Source: Pseudomonadales bacterium
Lineage (GTDB): Bacteria; Pseudomonadota; Gammaproteobacteria; Pseudomonadales; Ketobacteraceae
NCBI GenBank assembly: GCA_020062665.1
Contig: JAGUVW010000036.1
Location: 1-64,000, forward strand
DNA length: 64,000 nt
Direction of reading: 5' to 3'
The stretch's first letter is position 1, and each line of letters begins with the position of its first letter. Of this stretch, positions 44,806 through 52,254 are shown piece by piece. A program made the translations under genes and the position numbers. The notes below the pieces were generated by a model that was not told the DNA's origin, did no database searches, and saw only the letters and a program-made list of their open reading frames with translations.

Positions 44806-46466
44806 AACTGCCAACACTCTCTGCTGCTGTATTAGTAGCATCCTCATTTGTGGCAAGTGGTGCCATGGCAGGTCTCAACCTAAACGGTATCGACCCGAGC
44901 CGACCTGCGGCAAACAATTACGGAATTGTGGAAATTTCAGTCGTCGGTTCATCTTCCATGGATAACGCATTCTTGAGAATGATCGAATCAATGTGCACAC
45001 CCAACACGCTGTCGGTTTATTCCGACCGCTGCTCTGTCGCTCCTGGCGGATTCTCTGATTGCTACAACTTCGGATCCAACAACTTTTCTGCCCCCCGTCT
45101 ACCAAGTTTCAATTACGCTGCCTACTTCTGCGAAATGACACCGAGCACTGTAGCAAGCCTGTCCGGCCCCACCAATGTGCTGGTACGCAAGCGTTCAGTT
45201 GTTGGTTCTGGGCCGGGTATACAACTGGTTGCTGATGCTACACCCACGCAGCAAATGTTGCTGAACGCCCAAAAGTGTAAGGTCACCAGCGTTCCCGACT
45301 TCTACTTGTGTATGGGTAATCCAGACTTACGCGAACATTCATCTGGAACCGAAGGTGTCGTTGTAGATGCTGGCTTGTCTGACGTTGAGCCGGGGCTGTT
45401 CTATGGTTCTAACATCGCTCACGGCGGTGCGGCCATTTCGTCCGCCCTGCTTGCGCGTCTTGGTTATGAGTATCTGGAACCGATCAATGCGCTGATATTT
45501 GGTGTTCCGGTTACGAACGCTCTGTATGCTGCGTTGCAGCGGGCTCAAGGTCTGAATCCGGATCTGGATGGCGATGGCATTTTCGAAGGTGAGAGCGAAA
45601 CAGCCACCGAGCAGGAAATCCAGGACAACATGCCTTCCCTGACGCGTGAGCAGGTAGCTGCTTTGTTCAAGGGATCCATTGTGTCCTGGGCTAACGTGTT
45701 CTCTAACGGCGTAGCCCTGACCAGTGTTGGTGGCGGTATCCCGGCGCCGGCGGATTCCCGCGTCACCATCTGCCGCCGTGTGAACGGTTCCGGTACCCAG
45801 ACCCAGTTCAACGCCCTGTTCCTGAACACGCCCTGTTCGGACTTGGCTGGAGATCCCGCTTCCGACAACACTCCCTGCTCCACCACCACTGGCGGCCGCG
45901 GCACGTTGCCGTTCTGTGCTACATCCAGCCATTACCGCGATCTGACCGGCATCACTGCTGGGCAGACCATCATCCATGAGAATAGTGGTTCCACACACTT
46001 GGACATCTGTCTGGATGAGCTGAATTCCGGCAACCGCTGGGCGCTGGGTATTCAGTCACTGGAGAAGAAATCCCCCAACTACAGCTTCATCAAGATCGAT
46101 GGTGTAGCGCCAACGCTTGAAAATGTAGCCAAGGGCAAATACTGGAACTGGTCAACCACCTTCATGTATTGGCGCAAGCAGTCGGTGAATGGTGTTGCAG
46201 CTCCCACCGGCAACAAGCTGGCCATATTGCAGCAACTGCGTAGAAATTTCTTTAACCCTAGATTTCTACAACTCTATAACAACGCCGATAACGCTGCCTT
46301 CTACTCGTATTGGGGCTATCCTTCGGGATATCATGGTTTCGGTGCGTCTGGCTATCTGGCTGTGAATGGTGCGCCCCGTCCATTCAGGACATATGAGCCT
46401 GTCATGCAGTACAAGCGTTCCACCACCTGCAGCACCCCTGTAGCAAGAGCCCAGATAGATCTGTAA
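44802..46466 (+). CDS. Secreted PstS-like protein, paralogue B
   Basis: This 554-residue paralogue of the protein at 25201-26772 has the same signal peptide pattern (KLPTLSAAVLVASSFVASGAMA). It shares AGLNLNGID, the GLSDVEP segment, the hinge helix LTREQVAALFKGSIVSWANV, the phosphate-loop equivalent RRVNGSGT and the APTLENVAKGKYWNW block. It differs from A in two regions: near residues 75-95 and 165-185 there are inserts, and a 25-residue aromatic insertion lies near the C-terminus (NNADNAAFYSYWGYPSGY). The first third is more AT-rich than A. One 125-bp patch is almost identical to A. A terminator follows. A role in binding phosphate or phosphate esters outside the cell is inferred. Confidence 0.75.
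   Translation: MKLPTLSAAVLVASSFVASGAMAGLNLNGIDPSRPAANNYGIVEISVVGSSSMDNAFLRMIESMCTPNTLSVYSDRCSVAPGGFSDCYNFGSNNFSAPRLPSFNYAAYFCEMTPSTVASLSGPTNVLVRKRSVVGSGPGIQLVADATPTQQMLLNAQKCKVTSVPDFYLCMGNPDLREHSSGTEGVVVDAGLSDVEPGLFYGSNIAHGGAAISSALLARLGYEYLEPINALIFGVPVTNALYAALQRAQGLNPDLDGDGIFEGESETATEQEIQDNMPSLTREQVAALFKGSIVSWANVFSNGVALTSVGGGIPAPADSRVTICRRVNGSGTQTQFNALFLNTPCSDLAGDPASDNTPCSTTTGGRGTLPFCATSSHYRDLTGITAGQTIIHENSGSTHLDICLDELNSGNRWALGIQSLEKKSPNYSFIKIDGVAPTLENVAKGKYWNWSTTFMYWRKQSVNGVAAPTGNKLAILQQLRRNFFNPRFLQLYNNADNAAFYSYWGYPSGYHGFGASGYLAVNGAPRPFRTYEPVMQYKRSTTCSTPVARAQIDL
45714..45838 (+). repeat. Near-identical 125-bp patch shared with paralogue A
   Basis: The partner of 26056-26180, with 3 differences in 125 bases. 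It encodes the segment around RRVNGSGT. Sequence on both sides has diverged strongly at third codon positions. Confidence 0.7.
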
Positions 46467-46519
46467 TCGATAGTTGGCCGCCGGAAGGCCGCAATACCCC
46501 CCCGCGTTTTGATCCCCAG

Positions 46520-46542
46520 AGGGAGGCTTCGGCCTCCCTTTT
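46520..46542 (+). terminator. Rho-independent terminator after PstS-like paralogue B
   Basis: AGGGAGGC (46520-46527), TTCG tetraloop, GCCTCCCT (46532-46539) with TTTT to 46542. The stable UUCG-closed stem and U-tract lie 54 bp past the stop. Confidence 0.88.
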
Positions 46543-46776
46543 CGCGTTCTGCACAGCGCCCAAAAATTATCGCCCCGCTCGAATAATACAACTGCACTTT
46601 ATCCGCCGATGTCGCCCAGCGGCCGTCTTTCCACAATTCTGTCATCTCCAGCATGTAAAACGTCATCGATCTGTATCACAAAGTTCACCCAAAAGCGCAG
46701 CGCCCAGTGCTACAGTTCACCCCGTCAACACGATCCACTTTGAACTAAAAAACAAACACTGATCGGGGGATTGGTA
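46543..46776. other. Promoter region of the ribbon-helix-helix gene
   Basis: No gene is evident. AGTTCACCC occurs twice (46682-46690 and 46714-46722), a direct repeat that might be an operator for the downstream ribbon-helix-helix protein. A perfect PhoB half-site CTGTCAT (46639-46645) occurs without a phased partner. GGGGGA (46765-46770) is the ribosome site for the next gene. Confidence 0.35.
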
Positions 46777-47304
46777 ATGGCGAAAAAGCAACATGTATCG
46801 GTGCGGCTGGCCGAGGCTGATCACCGCAAAATGAAAGACATCGCCAAACGGCTGGGAGTGAAGGAGTCGGATCTGTTCCGTTTCATCATCAAGAACTCCC
46901 TGAACAAGCTGCTGCCGTTTCAGGATGATCACATCCGTGGAGCGGATCTGATTCCGGCGCTGCTGGATTGTGGCCAGGACCTGACGCGGTATTTCGATCT
47001 GGATTCCGAGCAGCTGGATCTGATTGTCAACGCCGGTCTGGAAGAAGCCGGCAAGCGCATCGAAAAGGACGATCTGGACATCCTGGCCCTGGCGGGTGCG
47101 TCCGATCATTGTGCTCGCGTCAGGCTGGCGGCGATGACCAACGCCCCGGTGCTTGAACAGGATCTGGTGACTGCGCTCAAGCACTACCTCGTCGCCAAAT
47201 ATCTGCACACGTTCAACATGCTCAACCAGCTCACCCAGGATTCCATCATCAAAACCCAGACTGTTTTAAAGACCCAGCAAATCAAGGAGAACCAGTATGC
47301 GTAA
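46777..47304 (+). CDS. Ribbon-helix-helix (CopG/MetJ-like) protein
   Basis: This is a 175-residue protein. Residues 4-45 form an N-terminal RHH module: a short strand (QHVSVRLA) and two helices (EADHRKMKDIAKRLG, ESDLFRFIIKNSL), as in CopG/Arc-type regulators. The rest is helical with no recognised domain and contains two cysteines. ATG 46777 follows GGGGGA by 6 nt. Its last 8 bp overlap the start of the PEP-CTERM gene at 47297, so the two genes are coupled. It may autoregulate this pair through the AGTTCACCC repeats upstream; that is inference. Confidence 0.75.
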   Translation: MAKKQHVSVRLAEADHRKMKDIAKRLGVKESDLFRFIIKNSLNKLLPFQDDHIRGADLIPALLDCGQDLTRYFDLDSEQLDLIVNAGLEEAGKRIEKDDLDILALAGASDHCARVRLAAMTNAPVLEQDLVTALKHYLVAKYLHTFNMLNQLTQDSIIKTQTVLKTQQIKENQYA

Positions 47305-47815
47305 TTTCATTGCCAGCGCCCTTCTGGTGGCGGGTATCGCCACAACCGCAACCGTGCAAGCCGCCACGGTGGACTATGTCAATCCAGCACCCTACGAGGG
47401 CGAAGTGGGCGCCACGCTGTTTGAAGATGTCCAGTTCATGCAGGGTGCCGATGGCTACGTCAATGCACTGGGGCAGGTGGATGCCGGCTGGTATCAGCTG
47501 ACGTTGACCGACTTCGTATTCCCAACTGCATTCGAGGATCTGCGCGTGGCCATCACCACCGCAACGAAAGTGGTGTCGATCGTGGATCTGCAGGACGGAT
47601 TCGATCAGGCTATCAGCTATCTGCAGCTGAATGGTCGTGACAGCTATTACCTGTCCGTGTATGGCGTATCTGAGGGTGCGGGGTTCGCGCTTTATGGTGT
47701 GCAGCTGGCGGAGTTCGTCGCATCGCCGGTGCCGGTGCCTGCATCGCTGGTGTTGCTGATGTCCGGTTTGCTGGCGTGGGGTGCAGCGGGACTGAAGCGC
47801 CGCGCCGCCGCCTGA
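47297..47815 (+). CDS. Small PEP-CTERM-like sorted surface protein
   Basis: This 172-residue protein has a signal peptide (NFIASALLVAGIATTATVQA) and a C-terminal sorting tail: PVPVPAS, a hydrophobic helix (LVLLMSGLLAWGAAGL) and KRRAAA. The body looks all-beta (YQLTLTDFVFP, DSYYLSVYG) and has no recognised domain. It overlaps the RHH gene by 8 bp. Together with the CTERM genes at 24.3 and 63.4 kb it implies an exosortase in this genome. The exopolysaccharide genes begin 115 bp downstream. Confidence 0.8.
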   Translation: MRNFIASALLVAGIATTATVQAATVDYVNPAPYEGEVGATLFEDVQFMQGADGYVNALGQVDAGWYQLTLTDFVFPTAFEDLRVAITTATKVVSIVDLQDGFDQAISYLQLNGRDSYYLSVYGVSEGAGFALYGVQLAEFVASPVPVPASLVLLMSGLLAWGAAGLKRRAAA

Positions 47816-47850
47816 GTCGCGCAGGATTTTGCAGCGAGTGTGACAGATTC

Positions 47851-47895
47851 ATGGCATTTTGTTGTCACACTCCTGCAACCCAGTCGCCGTAAAGT
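47851..47895 (+). promoter_or_regulatory. PHO-box-like array and -10 upstream of wecC
   Basis: Three 7-mers are spaced exactly 11 bp apart: ATGGCAT (47851), TTGTCAC (47862) and CTGCAAC (47873), matching CTGTCA[TC] at 5, 6 and 5 of 7. Ten bp after the last comes TAAAGT (47890-47895), a plausible -10. The transcript would start about 30 nt before the wecC ATG. Confidence 0.5.
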
Positions 47896-47929
47896 GGGCC
47901 GCCATTCTTCCCTGATGTTGATGCCTGCG

Positions 47930-49129
47930 ATGAAATCTTCCATCTGTGTAATCGGTCTTGGTTATATCGGTCTTCCCACCGCCTCGTTGCTCGCCACCAA
48001 GGGTTACAAGGTTACCGGAGTGGACATCAATCCGCGTGTGGTGGACAGCATCAACCAGGGCAATGTGCACATCGTGGAACCCGATCTGGATGTGCTGGTG
48101 CGTAGCGCCGTCAACTCCGGAAATCTGGTGGCGGCCAACGAGCCGGTGCGCGCCGATATTTTTATTCTGGCGGTTCCCACGCCGTTTCTGGCAGACAAAC
48201 AGCCCGACACACACCACGTGGAAGCAGCCACCCGTGCCATCAGCGCCGAGATTGCAGAAGGCAATCTGATCATTCTGGAATCCACCGTGCCAGTGGGCAC
48301 CACTGAAGCGATCGTGGCGCACACCCTGTTCGACTTGCGCCCGGAATTGCGCGACAAAATCGCCATTGCCCACTGCCCGGAACGGGTGTTGCCGGGGCAG
48401 ATCCTGCGCGAACTGATCGAGAATGATCGCGTCGTCGGCGGCATCGACGCCCGATCCACCGAGCGCGCAGTGGACTTCTATCGTGAGTTCGTCAGCGGTG
48501 AAGTGCTGGCCACCGACGCGCGTACCGCCGAGATGGCCAAGCTCACGGAAAACTCTTTCCGCGACGTCAATATTGCGTTCGCCAATGAGCTGTCGATGAT
48601 CTGCGATGCGCTCAAGATCAACGTGTGGGAAATGATCTCGCTGGCGAATCGTCATCCCCGCGTCAACATTCTGAATCCCGGGCCGGGTGTCGGTGGTCAC
48701 TGCATTGCGGTGGACCCCTGGTTTATCGTGGCGTCGGCGCCTGAGCACGCACGTTTGATCCGCACCGCGCGTGAAGTCAACGACCACAAGCCGCACTGGG
48801 TGCTCGACAAGGTGCGGCACAAGGCGGAGCGTTTCAAGCGGCCCGTGATTGGTTGCCTCGGTATTACCTTCAAAGCAGACGTCGATGACATCCGCGAGTC
48901 GCCGGCACTGGAAATCGTGCAGGCGCTGATGGCCATGCCGGGTATGGACGTGCTGGTGAACGATCCTTATGCCACGCGCGTGCAGGCGTTCGACCTGCTG
49001 CCGGTGGACGAAGTGATTCAACGCGCCGATATCATCCTGGTGCTGGTGGATCACAAACCTTACCGCAAGCTGAGTGCCGCATCCCTGAAGGAAAAAATGG
49101 TGATCGACACCCGCGGAATGCTGGTATGA
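47930..49129 (+). CDS. wecC: UDP-N-acetyl-D-mannosamine dehydrogenase (WecC-like)
   Basis: This 399-residue nucleotide-sugar 6-dehydrogenase oxidises UDP-ManNAc to UDP-ManNAcA with NAD. The Rossmann motif is VIGLGYIGLPTA (6-17), followed by GVDIN. The central block ESTVPVGTTE, the cofactor/substrate segment LTENSFRDVNIAFANEL and the GPGVGGHCIAVDPWFI block, with the catalytic cysteine in GGHC, are diagnostic of the WecC/UDPGDH family. The C-terminal UDP-binding domain includes GITFKADVDDIRESP. ATG 47930 begins at the Rossmann strand; ATG 47915 is also possible. The stop overlaps the wecB-like start by 4 bp. Confidence 0.93.
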   Translation: MKSSICVIGLGYIGLPTASLLATKGYKVTGVDINPRVVDSINQGNVHIVEPDLDVLVRSAVNSGNLVAANEPVRADIFILAVPTPFLADKQPDTHHVEAATRAISAEIAEGNLIILESTVPVGTTEAIVAHTLFDLRPELRDKIAIAHCPERVLPGQILRELIENDRVVGGIDARSTERAVDFYREFVSGEVLATDARTAEMAKLTENSFRDVNIAFANELSMICDALKINVWEMISLANRHPRVNILNPGPGVGGHCIAVDPWFIVASAPEHARLIRTAREVNDHKPHWVLDKVRHKAERFKRPVIGCLGITFKADVDDIRESPALEIVQALMAMPGMDVLVNDPYATRVQAFDLLPVDEVIQRADIILVLVDHKPYRKLSAASLKEKMVIDTRGMLV

Positions 49130-50307
49130 AGCAGCGGCTGCTCATTGTCTTTGGCACCCGGCCCGAGGCCATCAAAATGGCGCCAGTGGTGCATGCGTTG
49201 AAGTCCCGTCCGGAATTCGACGTACGTGTGTGTGTGACCGGTCAGCATCGGCAAATGCTGGATCAGGTGCTGCAATTCTTTGACATCGTGCCGGACATGG
49301 ATCTGGACATCATGAAGCCCGGACAGGATCTGTTTGATGTGACCTGCCAGGTGTTGCTCGGCATGCGCAAAGTGATACGGGATTTTCGGCCGGAGTATGT
49401 GTTCGTCCACGGCGACACCACCACCTGTCTGGCAGCCAGCCTTGCTGCGTTCTACGAAAGAGTGAATATCGCGCATGTGGAAGCAGGTCTGCGCACCGGC
49501 GATCTGCAGGCCCCGTTTCCGGAAGAAGCCAATCGCTGTCTGACGGGCCGTCTTGCATGCCTGCACTTTGCGCCAACCAGCCAGGCTGCCTCCCATCTGC
49601 TCGAAGAGGGCGTGCCTGCCAGCGCGATTCACATCACCGGCAACACGGTCATCGATGCACTGCTGTACGCGAAAGAAAAGCTGGCGCGTGACTATGATGA
49701 ATCCTACTGGGGAAATCGTTTCGGTGCGCGGTTGCATCAGGCCATGGTCAGTCCTGAGCGCAAAAAGGTGCTGGTGACCGGGCACCGACGGGAAAATTTT
49801 GGCGCTGGCATCCAAACCATCTGTGAAACGCTGGCCAGCCTTGCAAATGAACATCCGGACTGGCTGATGGTGTATCCCGTCCATATGAATCCCAACGTCA
49901 AGGGCCCGGTGGACACGTTGCTGGGCAACATTCCCAATGTTCATCTGATCGAGCCGCTGGAGTACGATGCGTTTGTCTGGATGATGGATCACGCCGATGT
50001 GATCGTCACGGATTCCGGCGGCATTCAGGAAGAGGCGCCGTCGCTCGGCAAGCCGGTGCTGGTGACGCGGGAAATCACCGAGCGGCCGGAAGCAGTGGAA
50101 GCCGGCACGGTCAAATTGGTGGGTACCAGCGCCGCACTCATCCGGCGCGAGCTGACCCACTTGCTCACAGACTCGCCCTATTACGACGCCATGTCGATGC
50201 GCACCAATCCCTATGGCGACGGCAAAGCGTCATCCAGGCTGACAGCGGTTCTGCTGCAGCAGTTGCACGCCACACACGCCACGATCGACGAACAGGTTTT
50301 CGCCTGA
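49126..50307 (+). CDS. wecB: UDP-N-acetylglucosamine 2-epimerase (non-hydrolysing, WecB-like)
   Basis: This 393-residue GT-B-fold enzyme interconverts UDP-GlcNAc and UDP-ManNAc and supplies the dehydrogenase next to it. Signatures are FGTRPEAIKMAPV (9-21), VCVTGQHRQMLDQ, HGDTTTCLAASLAAFY, the HVEAGLRTGD block, GHRRENFG and SGGIQEEAPSLGKPVLVTR. Length is typical. ATGA overlap with wecC indicates coupling. The pair provides a ManNAcA donor for the polysaccharide. Confidence 0.95.
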   Translation: MKQRLLIVFGTRPEAIKMAPVVHALKSRPEFDVRVCVTGQHRQMLDQVLQFFDIVPDMDLDIMKPGQDLFDVTCQVLLGMRKVIRDFRPEYVFVHGDTTTCLAASLAAFYERVNIAHVEAGLRTGDLQAPFPEEANRCLTGRLACLHFAPTSQAASHLLEEGVPASAIHITGNTVIDALLYAKEKLARDYDESYWGNRFGARLHQAMVSPERKKVLVTGHRRENFGAGIQTICETLASLANEHPDWLMVYPVHMNPNVKGPVDTLLGNIPNVHLIEPLEYDAFVWMMDHADVIVTDSGGIQEEAPSLGKPVLVTREITERPEAVEAGTVKLVGTSAALIRRELTHLLTDSPYYDAMSMRTNPYGDGKASSRLTAVLLQQLHATHATIDEQVFA

Positions 50308-50328
50308 TACGGCCCGATCAAATGCCGT

Positions 50329-50362
50329 CTGACATTTGTTCGTCACATTTCTTTCATATCAT
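50329..50362 (+). promoter_or_regulatory. PHO-box array and -10 upstream of the polysaccharide export gene
   Basis: This is the best array in the window. CTGACAT (50329-50335), TCGTCAC (50340-50346) and CTTTCAT (50351-50357) stand in exact 11-bp phase and match CTGTCA[TC] at 6, 5 and 6 of 7. TATCAT (50357-50362) lies 10 bp after the first two-unit box and is a good -10 hexamer. The export gene starts 40 bp further on. Confidence 0.6.
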
Positions 50363-50401
50363 CGTTGCCTGATTGCAAACCGAGCAGAAGAGAAGTCATC
50401 A

Positions 50402-50980
50402 ATGTCCATTCCTGCCATCATCCTTCGGGTTCTTTGTTGTTTGATGTTTGCCGGTACAGCAATGGCGCAAACCGGTCAGGCACCGGTTGAAACAGTACAA
50501 CCCTATCGGCTACAGGCAGGTGATGTGCTGGAAATTACCGTGTGGAAGGAAGAGGGACTGGCGCGCGAAACCATGATTGCGCCCGACGGCGCCATTGCCT
50601 TTCCGCTGGTTGGACAGGTGCAGGCACAGGGTCTGACCGTTGAACAATTGCAACAGGAACTCAGCGAGCGGGTTGGCCGCTTCATTCCCCAGCCCAGCGT
50701 GACTGTCATTCTTATGGGCGCGAAGGGCAGCAAGTTCTATGTGATCGGCAAAGTCAATCGTCCGGGTGATTTTCCGCTGTTGGGGCCGGTCAGTGTATTG
50801 CAGGCGCTGAGCATAGCGGGCGGCATCGCAACCTTCGCCGATTACAACAGTATCAAGATTATCCGCCGCGAGAATGGCCAGGAAAAATCGATTCCATTCC
50901 GCTACGGTGACATGGAAAAAGGGCGTGAGCTGGCCCAGAACATCATGCTGATGAGCGGTGATGTTGTTGTTGTGCCATGA
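50402..50980 (+). CDS. Polysaccharide export outer-membrane protein (Wza/EpsE-like)
   Basis: This 192-residue protein has a signal peptide (IILRVLCCLMFAGTAMA). The Poly_export domain follows (PYRLQAGDVLEITVWKEE...APDGAIAFPLVGQVQAQG, about 38-120), then an SLBB-like domain (FYVIGKVNRPGDFPLLGPVSVLQALSIAGG). It is the short form found in EPS loci of the Eps/exosortase type, with no lipobox at the signal cleavage site. ATG 50402 has AGAAGAG upstream; a longer frame from 50336 crosses the promoter. It overlaps the EpsL-like gene by 4 bp. Confidence 0.9.
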   Translation: MSIPAIILRVLCCLMFAGTAMAQTGQAPVETVQPYRLQAGDVLEITVWKEEGLARETMIAPDGAIAFPLVGQVQAQGLTVEQLQQELSERVGRFIPQPSVTVILMGAKGSKFYVIGKVNRPGDFPLLGPVSVLQALSIAGGIATFADYNSIKIIRRENGQEKSIPFRYGDMEKGRELAQNIMLMSGDVVVVP

Positions 50981-52209
50981 GTTTTCTGAATCGGTCAGCT
51001 ATCGGGCCGCGGCACTGTATAGTGCTGGCAATTTGCCTGGCAGCGACGCCAATGTCGGCGCTGGCCAGTCGGGAAGATGTTTTGGTGAGTGCTTCTGCCG
51101 GGGCTTTGTATGACTCCAATCGGGAGTTGAACAGCCGGTACAGCGAGGAAATCGTTGGGGGCGTGGTTCGCGCAAATGTTGGTGCAACACAGACGACAGA
51201 GCGGGGATCTGTGGCACTCGGATTCCGCTTGGTGGAAGAAAATTTTCGCAAGGCGAAGGATCTGGAAAACGATCTGAAGTCACTGTCGCTGGATGGCAAG
51301 TTGCTGGGAGAGCGCTCAAATTTAGGCGTGAACGCGGCATTGCTCAGCGACACCACACTGTCATTCGAAGCGCAGGCAGCAGGTTCGGTGCGCGAACGTA
51401 AGGACAGAACAAAAGCAAATCTGTCGTCGAACTATGAGTTCGATCTCAGCGAAACCGATACGTTGCTGGCAGGTCTTTCCGCGGAAGCGGTCGACTATTC
51501 CGACATCATTCCCGGCCAGCTGGCGGAATATGACTACTACAGTGGCAACGTCGGATACGGGAAACAACTGTTTGAGACATCCGGCGTCCAGTTGCTGGCA
51601 TTTGCCAGCCGCCTGGATAACCAGGATGCAGAATATTACAGCGACACTGCCGGCGTGCGCGTCGTATGGCTGGAAACACTGAGTGACGTCAGCAACCTGA
51701 AAGCGTCCATCGGGTGGCGACAAACTGAATATCGGCAGGATCTGCGGATTCCCGTCATCCGGGACGGCAGGCTGGTATTCGAATCCTTTGAGTATGCGGT
51801 GAAGGATCAAGGCTGGCTGAGCGATATCGAGTGGCACAGTCGTGGAGAATACTGGCGTTCGCAACTGACAGGATCCTGGAATCTGGTGCCGGACACAGGC
51901 GGAAATCTGTCAGAACGGTATCAGCTGACGGGCACAGGCGTTCTCCGGTGGACCGCACTGATGAGCACAGGCCTGACATTGATGGCCTGGAACCAGCAAA
52001 GTGAATTGGAGCGGGGCAGCGGCAACGATTCTGAAGGTTACCAGGCACAGCTTTACATGAACTGGCGGATAGAACGAACGCTATCCCTTAATGCCCGTCT
52101 GCAGCGATTTGAGCGGGAAGTGTTGAACACAGGTGAGCGCGCCCATTCCAATCAGGTTGTCCTTGAACTGGTATGGACGAACGACCCGTACGCGATCGGA
52201 AAATTCTGA
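50977..52209 (+). CDS. Outer-membrane beta-barrel protein of the EPS locus (EpsL-like)
   Basis: This 410-residue protein has a signal peptide (IVLAICLAATPMSALA). The rest is alternating amphipathic strands (VALGFRLVEENF, LAGLSAEAVDYSDI, YYSGNVGYGKQLF, LSLNARLQRFERE) consistent with a barrel of about 16 strands. It starts in an ATGA overlap with the export gene. The order export protein - barrel - Wzz-like - BY-kinase-like matches epsE-epsL-epsF-epsG loci linked to exosortase systems, so an accessory outer-membrane role in polysaccharide export is likely. No catalytic motif is seen. Confidence 0.75.
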   Translation: MSFLNRSAIGPRHCIVLAICLAATPMSALASREDVLVSASAGALYDSNRELNSRYSEEIVGGVVRANVGATQTTERGSVALGFRLVEENFRKAKDLENDLKSLSLDGKLLGERSNLGVNAALLSDTTLSFEAQAAGSVRERKDRTKANLSSNYEFDLSETDTLLAGLSAEAVDYSDIIPGQLAEYDYYSGNVGYGKQLFETSGVQLLAFASRLDNQDAEYYSDTAGVRVVWLETLSDVSNLKASIGWRQTEYRQDLRIPVIRDGRLVFESFEYAVKDQGWLSDIEWHSRGEYWRSQLTGSWNLVPDTGGNLSERYQLTGTGVLRWTALMSTGLTLMAWNQQSELERGSGNDSEGYQAQLYMNWRIERTLSLNARLQRFEREVLNTGERAHSNQVVLELVWTNDPYAIGKF

Positions 52210-52254
52210 AATCCAGGAACCGCTTTCCCTGTAGTTTGAGAAATTAATTTTACT

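Noticed and set aside
46639-46645. Perfect PhoB half-site CTGTCAT before the ribbon-helix-helix gene
   Set aside because: No partner 7-mer at 11-bp phase on either side and no -10 at the expected distance, so not called as a PHO box.
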